Assembly (NCBI GenBank): GCA_023213315.1
Contig: JAKCPI010002911.1
Location: 1-64,000, forward strand
DNA: 64,000 nucleotides
Direction of reading: 5' to 3'
Source: Euborellia annulipes
Lineage: Eukaryota; Arthropoda; Insecta; Dermaptera; Anisolabididae
Positions 57,770 to 64,000 of this stretch are shown here, piece by piece. Every line of letters starts with the position of its first letter. Within the stretch, counting starts at the first letter, position 1. The translations under genes and the position numbers were made by a program. The notes below the pieces were generated by a model. That model ran no database searches. It had not been told where the DNA came from and saw only the letters and a program-made list of their open reading frames with translations.

Positions 57770-57891
57770 AGGGATGATGAACAGGCAGCCAACACAAAAA
57801 ACAAAACTTTTAATTTTCTCTGTCGACGTTTCCAACGCTCATCGCGCTCATCATCAGGACCACATCAGCCATATACAGTTATAATCAGTAC
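57770..57891 (-). mobile_element. 122-bp hammerhead-bearing insert with 16-bp TSD
   Basis: Perfect TSD ATGTATATTACATTCA (57754-57769 / 57892-57907). The insert has no RT sequence, only a short lead, the hammerhead core, an AT-rich stretch and TTGGCTGCC near its 3' end. Probably a very short 5'-truncated PLE copy. Confidence 0.85.
57822..57860 (-). ncRNA. Hammerhead-like motif, intact
   Basis: Minus strand: stem I GTC/GAC, core CTGATGA (57851-57857), stem II AGCGC/GCGTT, GAAACGTC (57825-57832). All core positions fit. TTGGCTGCC is 33 bases downstream. Confidence 0.75.
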
Positions 57892-58085
57892 ATGTATATT
57901 ACATTCAGCGTCCAGTCAAAGTCACTATTAATTTTATGAAATGTCTCTCAAAAAACCTAAGAGGGTTTTCTTCTGTTGATCAAACCCTAGCCATGACGAT
58001 GGTCGCATAGACGAGCAAAACGTCGCTGCGAGTTCGAATATAATAAAGAAATAAACATAGGTGCTTGGCTGCTTTTATTTATAAC

Positions 58086-59137
58086 ACATTTATAAAAGCA
58101 TCTAAGTACTAGAATACCGATTAATTTTATGGAAAAGCATAAAGACAACGAATATACCATATCTAACATTGTAAGTAAAAATTTAGTCTTGCATGTTTTT
58201 TCTTTAACTCCCTCATAAAGAAATCATTTTAGAAGTTATATATTCAAATTTATTATTTATAATTTTTCTAAAAACTCGGTGGTTTTAAACTAGTGATTCT
58301 CAAATTTCGTATTTCTCTTGTAACTAAATTTATTTTATTATTAAAACAAATAAATTCGTTTCGGATACTATTGCCAATTCCTATTTTTTGCCTTTACGAA
58401 TTATGTTTTCCCGCTGTCGCTTTTTTAAAGTATTAATAATTCATTAATATTTCTAAAATAAATAGATAAAATGATTGCAGGGGAAAAGCTATTGAGGCAA
58501 CACATACTAAGCGTAGTGGTTGCCTAACTTCACGGCTCTACTCTCTACCTTGGCAGTTATGAATGCCACTGAATGTACAGCTTTCGCGACCCTGCCCTAA
58601 AAAAAACTTAAATTTACCGGGATATGTTTTCAGCTAAATGGCGAATGAACGGAGAACAGAAATAAAATAATAAAGCTCTTTATTAATCTAAAACCAATAT
58701 ATAAATAATGAAATTTTTTTCATTGTACTGTATTACCTATTGATTCAAATATAAATATTAAAATTTTTTATTAATTTAATCAAACATGTCACAAATCGTA
58801 TTTGTTTTCTAAATGTAAAATAATGGAAATAATTTCTAAAACGACTGTTTGATTTTATTAATGAACTATAAGGTTTCAATAAACCCTAAGTCTATTTCAG
58901 TATAAATTTCAATTTTGGGTTAAATTTACTCATTCCAATTTCAATCGGAATTTTTTAGTATAAAACTTTTCTGTTAATAATGAAATAATAAATAGAAACT
59001 ATCTGTATGGCTATATTTTTATTTTAAAAAGCACTTATAATGTTTAGATTGCCAGTCGCTTGGCACTGTGTGACGTACTGTATTTACTAATCGTGTTTAA
59101 TTTTAATAAAGATGCAAATTAATTTTAACATCTATTT
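58086..59137. other. AT-rich, no gene
   Basis: Nothing recognised beyond a possible hAT-end-like TAGTGATTCTCAAATTTC at 58291. Confidence 0.4.
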
Positions 59138-59678
59138 AGGTCTGTTCTCTAAGCAAAAAGGTTAACTTTTAACATTTGAAATCAGCGTTAATTCATTCTA
59201 ACAAGTCCTTGCTATTCTGTAAACAAAACTCTAACGCCAAAGTGTTAACATTTAGTCAATAGTGTTAGAAGTGTTAGTGCCTTTATTATTTTAACGCCGT
59301 ATTTAATGCATCAAAATGGCGTCTTTAACCAAAAAGTAAGGTTATGATTTTGACAGCTTTGAGATAAAAGCAACATGTTAAAGTCGCAGTTAAAACTTGG
59401 TTTGGATAATTGCATTTTTTAACGGTGGTGTATCAGATAGATACTATATAGAATGGGAATAACAAATAAAGTTAGCGCGAGAGGTCTAAAACGCGAACAA
59501 GCAGAAAACATAGCTCTCTTCATTTGAATCGTTAACATCTGGTGCTAAAAAATTTTAACATCGCTGTTAAAACTTGATTTAGAGAATAGCATTTTTTAAC
59601 GATGATTGTTTTTACATTACTTTTTAACACCCATTTGTTTCTTTTAAATTTTAACGTCTGTTTTTAGAGAATAGACCT
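59138..59678. mobile_element. TIR element rich in TTTTAAC motifs
   Basis: Ends AGGTCTGTTCTCTAAGCAAA and (other strand) AGGTCTATTCTCTAAAAACA. An internal direct repeat of about 48 bases (near 59385 and 59560) has GTTAAAACTTG and GCATTTTTTAACG. No ORF. TSD not resolved; superfamily unknown. Confidence 0.7.
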
Positions 59679-60650
59679 GAATGTGTGTTTGTATTTTAAA
59701 ATATAATCTGTAATAAAATATATATTATTATGAATATTAATGAAGTGATAGAAATTATGAGTGAATAAAGGATCAAAGAAGAGTCAAATATTGGGGACAA
59801 GCTTTAAAACATCATTTGGTTAATTAATATGTAGATAATGTTTTAACACTGTCTTCATCGAAAAGCCGATTATGCCTTTGAACGGGAGAGCGAAAGGTGG
59901 TTGGTTTCGAACCTCGATTTCATATTAAATTTAGTGAATTCCTACCATTTCAACTATGAAAGGTTCGTTCCATCGCCCCATCCACAACCAGATTCACTTT
60001 GAGGAAATAAGAATCATTGAATGAATAAAATATATTAAGTATATATTGAGATGTTAAAGCTTTGAGAAAGAGCTCCTGGCACTCAGTCAGTTTCATTGAT
60101 CTCTTGCCTCTCTTTCTCTCTCGCACTCACTGGTGTAGTTTGAGCCATCTGTTCTTTTACATAAAAGTAAGCGAGAGATCAATTGTAAAACGAATAATAA
60201 AGAGATTATATAATTCATAATTCTTTATTATTATTATTACAAAAGGATAATCGCATTTGTCAAAGGGAATTATATAAAAAATTTCATTAAAAGGTCGTAT
60301 CATTTCTTCAACTCACAGCGTTTTTACTTTTTTTTTTTTTATTTTTTTGTATTTTTATTTTAATTAAAGATATTCAGTATGTAAAAAAAAAAAAAGATAA
60401 AAGGGAATTTCAGAAATTCTATATCTTATTCATTCAAAGAGTGAAAATTTTATACTAGTTTAATTTAAAAAATTTTATCATTAAAAATAAATTGAAGAGT
60501 TCATGATAAGTCCATTTTTGTTTGTATTTTTTAATGCTATTTGGTGGCAAAAACGGAGAACTTTTATATGTTAGTTGCATGCTTTTAAAAAACGAGGTAG
60601 CTCCAATAATATTCACACTTAAGAAACAACCTACAATGGAATAACATAAT
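59679..60650. other. No gene seen
   Basis: AT-rich with a CT tract near 60100-60125. Confidence 0.4.
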
Positions 60651-60656
60651 ATAAAT

Positions 60657-60840
60657 GCCCACGGGTTGGTGTAGGGGTTAGCATGCTGACCTTGGATACC
60701 AAATGGCTTAAATAAGATGCCTGGACCCCCAATATGTATATTAATCAATAACGGATATTGTTAAAGTCTTAGTTGCCGAAAAACCTGTGTGAATGTGTGT
60801 GTGAGTGTGAATGAGAAAAAAGTTTGTGTTTTGATAAAAA
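60657..60840 (+). mobile_element. S1 SINE lacking the B box
   Basis: The head goes from GCTGACCTTG to GATACCAAATGGCTTAAAT, deleting the B box between the two ATACCAAA direct repeats. Confidence 0.83.
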
Positions 60841-60845
60841 TTCAA

Positions 60846-60936
60846 AAAATAAATCTCGACATCGAAATTTGGACATGAATCCAATACTTTCTCTCTATAT
60901 ATATTAACATATAGAAGTAAGAGAAAGTAAAAATGG
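60846..60936 (+). mobile_element. R1 tail fragment
   Basis: AATCTCGACATCGAA to the tail hairpin ending GTAAGAGAAAGT. Confidence 0.8.
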
Positions 60937-61442
60937 TCTGGTGAAAAATTGCAAAAAATGGACTCATCGTGTTTTTCCCGTGTACTCTTCAATTATATAA
61001 AATTTTATACAATTTTTAGTATAAACTGAGATTGAAGGGATTCTTCTTGGTTTGACTTGTTAGACTACTTTCATAATTTTGGGCAGATAGGGCCTATGTG
61101 TTTTTAATTTCAAATAGAAATATTGAAAATTGTGGATTTCTATATAACATGTACATATATACATGCATATATACATACATTTTCCCATTTACATTTTATA
61201 GATATAAAAATTTTAATTAATTAAATGACAGAAAAAATTTCAAAATATTTATAATATTAAATTTCATGAAATAGATAACAATCTGTTTTATTTTAAAATT
61301 TCATAAAAAAATATATTTATTATATAAATATTTGTTTTCAATGATATTAATAAACTAGTTTATTTTATTAAAAAAATTGTTTTAATTATTAGAGATCTAG
61401 CGATAATACGAGTATTGAATTACGCTAACAACTTGACTTTTT

Positions 61443-61701
61443 GCCCTCGGGGCATGGCGTAGAGGTTAGCGTGCTAACCTCATATACCAAACGTCGCGGG
61501 TTCGGACCCCAGGCAGTCCGATGATTTTATTTAAGCCACTTGGATACCAAATGGCTTAAATAAGAATGCCTGGACCCCAAATAAATATAATTATTTATAC
61601 AACGGTTATCGTCAAAGTCTTAAATGGCCTAAATTGCCGAAAAGACTATGTGAATGTGTGTGTGAATGAGAAAAAAAGTGTGAATGTTTAAAAAAAAAAA
61701 A
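61443..61701 (+). mobile_element. S1 SINE with 13-bp TSD
   Basis: TSD AACTTGACTTTTT (61430-61442 / 61702-61714). Complete head and near-perfect palindrome. Confidence 0.93.
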
Positions 61702-61877
61702 AACTTGACTTTTTTCGTTTTAGCCAAGGCCTTTATTTTGCTTGTTTTAATTTAAACACCCCCCACCCCTTTGCCACTGAAAAATTTTACTTGAATTAGT
61801 CCCTATCAGATTTCCTGGTATTTGAACAACGATTTCTAAAATATATTTACATTTTTTCGGCCATTTAGACCCATCTC

Positions 61878-62427
61878 TAGGGCTGGACGGTAAATCGGTT
61901 TACCGGTAAAACCGGTAAAAATTTTTTACCGAAAACGCGGTAACGAACCTCTAATTCGATAAAAACCGGTTTTTTTTCGAAAGTCGGTAAAAACCTATTT
62001 TTTCGGGCGGTAAAAAATTTTGGTTCGGCGAGAAAATATATGTTCCGCGGCGGCAAACCAAATTGTGGTTCCGCGGCGGCAAAAAATTGGCGTCTCTAAA
62101 AAAAAGGTAAAATATTTTTTCGGCCGGGGAAAAATTTTGGTCCCGCGAAAAAAAAATGTTTCGGCAAAAAATTGGCTCTCTAAAAAAAGGTAAAATATTT
62201 TCCCGGCCGGGGAAAAATTAAAAAAAAAATGTTTCGGCAAAAAATTGGCTCTCTAAAAAAAGGTAAAATATTTTTCCGGCCGGGGAAAAATTTTGGTTCC
62301 GCAAAAAAATGTTCCGCGCGCAAACTTTGGTTCCGCGGGCGGTAAAAAATTTTTACCGACTTTCGAGAAAAACCGGTTTTTTTTTCATTATCGAGGTCTA
62401 ATGAAAATCCATTACCGTCCACCCCTA
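61878..62427. mobile_element. hAT-like palindromic MITE with internal tandem repeat
   Basis: Perfect TSD CCCATCTC (61870-61877 / 62428-62435). Ends TAGGGCTGGACGGTAAA and (other strand) TAGGGGTGGACGGTAAT. The arms fold on each other (CCGGTTTTT...TCGAAAGTCGG). Three diverged units of 73-84 bp (AAAATTGGCTCTCTAAAAA, CGGCCGGGGAAAAA) occupy the centre. Minus-strand frames here are low-complexity by-products. Confidence 0.88.
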
Positions 62428-62459
62428 CCCATCTCTATATTTGGTAGCCATTTCAATTG

Positions 62460-62535
62460 AAATAAATTTTTCTCGCTGGGGACGGGAATCGAATCCGAGA
62501 TACAGCCATGAGAAGGTAATCTCTTTGAGCCCCCC
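62460..62535 (-). repeat. tRNA-like patch
   Basis: Minus strand GGATTCGATTCCCGTCCCC fits a B box and acceptor edge, with GGGGGCTCAAAGAG upstream as a possible 5' edge. Arms pair poorly, so pseudo-tRNA or SINE head. Confidence 0.35.
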
Positions 62536-62917
62536 CCCCCAGAATATTTTAACTCAAATTCTCATTTAGAGCAATTAAAACAATTCTTGTTCGGTTTGTA
62601 CAACTCTTAACTGGATTCGAGTGGAATGCGTAGTCGTTTTTTTGTCACGCCAATACATCTGAATGAGTTTAAGTATAGAAAAGTAATTATTATAATAAGA
62701 TAAAGGACATATCTTAGGATAATGATAAAACAAAACAATTAATTATAAAGTGCTTCATTCAATTCCATCAACGTTTGGGCAGATCTTATTAACCTGCTTG
62801 AGTAGAGACCGTAATCCCGGTAAGTTTAGGCAACTTTAGGCCTTTCTAGATAGTATGTTGTAATAAACATACATGACATCTCATTCAAAAATGTCATTCG
62901 AGGGGATCACATAGTCT

Positions 62918-62956
62918 GTCCTGAAGAAGGCCTGAATAATCGTCCGAAACGTCAAC
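62918..62956 (+). ncRNA. Hammerhead-like motif
   Basis: Core CTGAAGA (62921-62927), GAAACGTC (62946-62953), GTC upstream and AAC where GAC would pair, a change expected from CpG decay. Stem II is weak. TTGGCTGCC at 62993. Confidence 0.6.
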
Positions 62957-63018
62957 AAAACCTTTCATAATTAATTGTTTTTATTGGCTGCCTTCTGTCT
63001 TCCATCATTATGTATACT

Positions 63019-63279
63019 CAGTAGCGTATCGAGGCTTTTATTCCCGAAATCTCCAGCTTTTTCCTAGAATTTCCGGCTTTTTTTTTAAATTTCATAATAA
63101 ATTCATTTTATATCACAAATCCGGAGAATAATTACAAAAAAAATGCTAGAATGAGGTTTGAATACTAAAAAAAAGGTCAAATGAGAATCGTATATCCTAC
63201 TAAAAAAAAAAAGCTCGAACGAAAAACGGCGCCCCTGTTGAGCTCCCCCCCCAGTCCTCAAAGGCTAGTTACGCCCCTG
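63019..63279. mobile_element. hAT-like MITE, same family as 36528
   Basis: TSD TGTATACT (63011-63018) / TGTATGCT (63280-63287). Ends CAGTAGCGTATCGAGGC and (other strand) CAGGGGCGTAACTAGCC. Confidence 0.87.
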
Positions 63280-63952
63280 TGTATGCTGCAACCATGTACC
63301 AGGTAGAAAGAAAAATTTCAAATTCTGGTAATTTCTCTAAAAAAACTTTTCTAATAGAAAGGCCAAAAGCTTTGAGATTAAATGGTTTATGTTATCTATG
63401 TTTGCAATAACAAAATGAATAATGTCATTTATTAATACAAAGAAGTCTTTCATAAAAAAAATATATAATAATAATCGAGAGGGCCTTATATAAGAGAAAT
63501 TTATCATTACGTTTATCAAATACATTCAAAAGAAATTTTTTTTTTTTTTGAATCACATGGTCATCGTCATTTAATCTAGTATTTATTTATTTCTCTAATT
63601 AGGCAATACATTATTTATTAATCTTAAAAACATTATCTAGAAAAAAGCACACTTGGACACATACACATTTCAGCTTTAATTAAATGAATGAATGAACCAG
63701 ACTGCATCAAAAATAAATTTATTTTTTTGAATTTACTATTTAGTGTGAGCTAAATGACCATACGTCCCGATTTTGGTAGAACAGTCCCGCTATATGGAGG
63801 ACTGTCCCGCGTCCCGCTGATTTTTCAAAATGTCCGGCTTTTTAGAAAATATCTGCATTCCTTATTTTAAATGTACTGCAAAAATATATTATCTATTATT
63901 TATTTATTATTTTTGATTTTCGCAAGAGGGAAAAATTGGAAAATTGTAGTAA

Positions 63953-64000
63953 AAATCTGGTGTGACTGGCGCACAGCACACAACTTTCGATTATCGAAGG
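63953..64000 (+). mobile_element. R1 head, cut by window end, loop flipped
   Basis: Normal left arm (GTGACTGGCGCACAGC), then loop CGATTATCGAAGG, the opposite orientation to usual. The element continues past 64000. Confidence 0.75.

Larger units (their letters stand above)
57617..58085. repeat. Inverted pair of old hammerhead tails, nested insert
   Basis: The left arm (57617-57750) and right arm (57915-58085) are reverse complements at roughly 80 percent. Each carries a decayed hammerhead (57674-57711 minus; 57990-58027 plus, TTGGCTGC at 58065). A younger insert sits between them. Confidence 0.75.

Noticed and set aside
61995..62422. Two overlapping minus-strand frames of about 80 codons
   Set aside because: Low-complexity products of the tandem units in the hAT MITE.

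Overview
The window looks like gene-poor, AT-rich, repeat-dense intergenic or intronic DNA from an invertebrate animal. Evidence: tRNA-derived SINEs, a Penelope-like retroelement, many hAT-type MITEs, Helitrons, GT-AG splice-like signals, and no operons or ribosome binding sites. Arthropod is plausible, but the sequence does not settle it. The only recognisable protein is the RT and GIY-YIG part of a Penelope-like element (PLE), open from 20713 and ending at 21843. No host protein-coding gene can be named.

Repeat families. (1) R1, about 25 full or partial copies, 0.65-0.75 kb when complete. It has a long head hairpin, a module holding the perfect palindrome GTTACCATGGCAAC (an RFX-type X-box), a CA/GT microsatellite and a tail hairpin. 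A 13-bp tail end is repeated inverted inside the head hairpin, so I propose a Helentron/Helitron2-like non-autonomous element. (2) S1, about 17 tRNA-headed SINE pieces, several with clear target-site duplications (TSDs). (3) PLE-type 3' tails carrying dimer-type hammerhead-ribozyme-like cores, about 15 of them, commonly followed 28-45 nt later by TTGGCTG. (4) MITEs of several kinds: hAT-like with 8-bp TSDs, Tc1-like with TA, and one with GGGAGC ends and a 3-bp TSD. (5) A canonical small Helitron (38508-38996) inside an R1 copy, with the empty site visible in another R1 copy. (6) Large fold-back palindromes near 2.9, 26.6, 34.8, 47.0, 48.6 and 57.8 kb. (7) A 99-bp satellite at 2.05-2.74 kb.

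Layout. 0-5 kb: R1 copies, the satellite, a perfect 115-bp-arm palindrome and a LINE-like tail. 5-20 kb: scattered R1 and SINE copies, GC-richer islands at 5.2-5.7, 12.7-13.0 and 16.4 kb, and minus-strand first-exon-like pieces at 17.5 and 18.7-19.0 kb. 20.6-22.7 kb: a hAT MITE with the PLE inserted in it. 22.7-38 kb: R1, MITEs, hammerhead tails and a 26.5-kb palindrome. 38.5-39.7 kb: R1 with the nested Helitron. 40-50 kb: SINEs, hAT MITEs and two inverted-repeat elements. 53-56 kb: nested MITE/SINE/R1 plus two related GC-rich minus-strand promoter/first-exon-like blocks. 57-64 kb: nested hammerhead tails and further MITEs.

The elements form a nested record. SINEs, MITEs, the Helitron and the PLE have inserted into R1 or into one another, and uninterrupted paralogues in the same window often show the empty site. 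Sequence is also shared between unrelated element types: R1 termini occur inside hAT-type MITEs, and the R1 X-box module occurs inside the Helitron.
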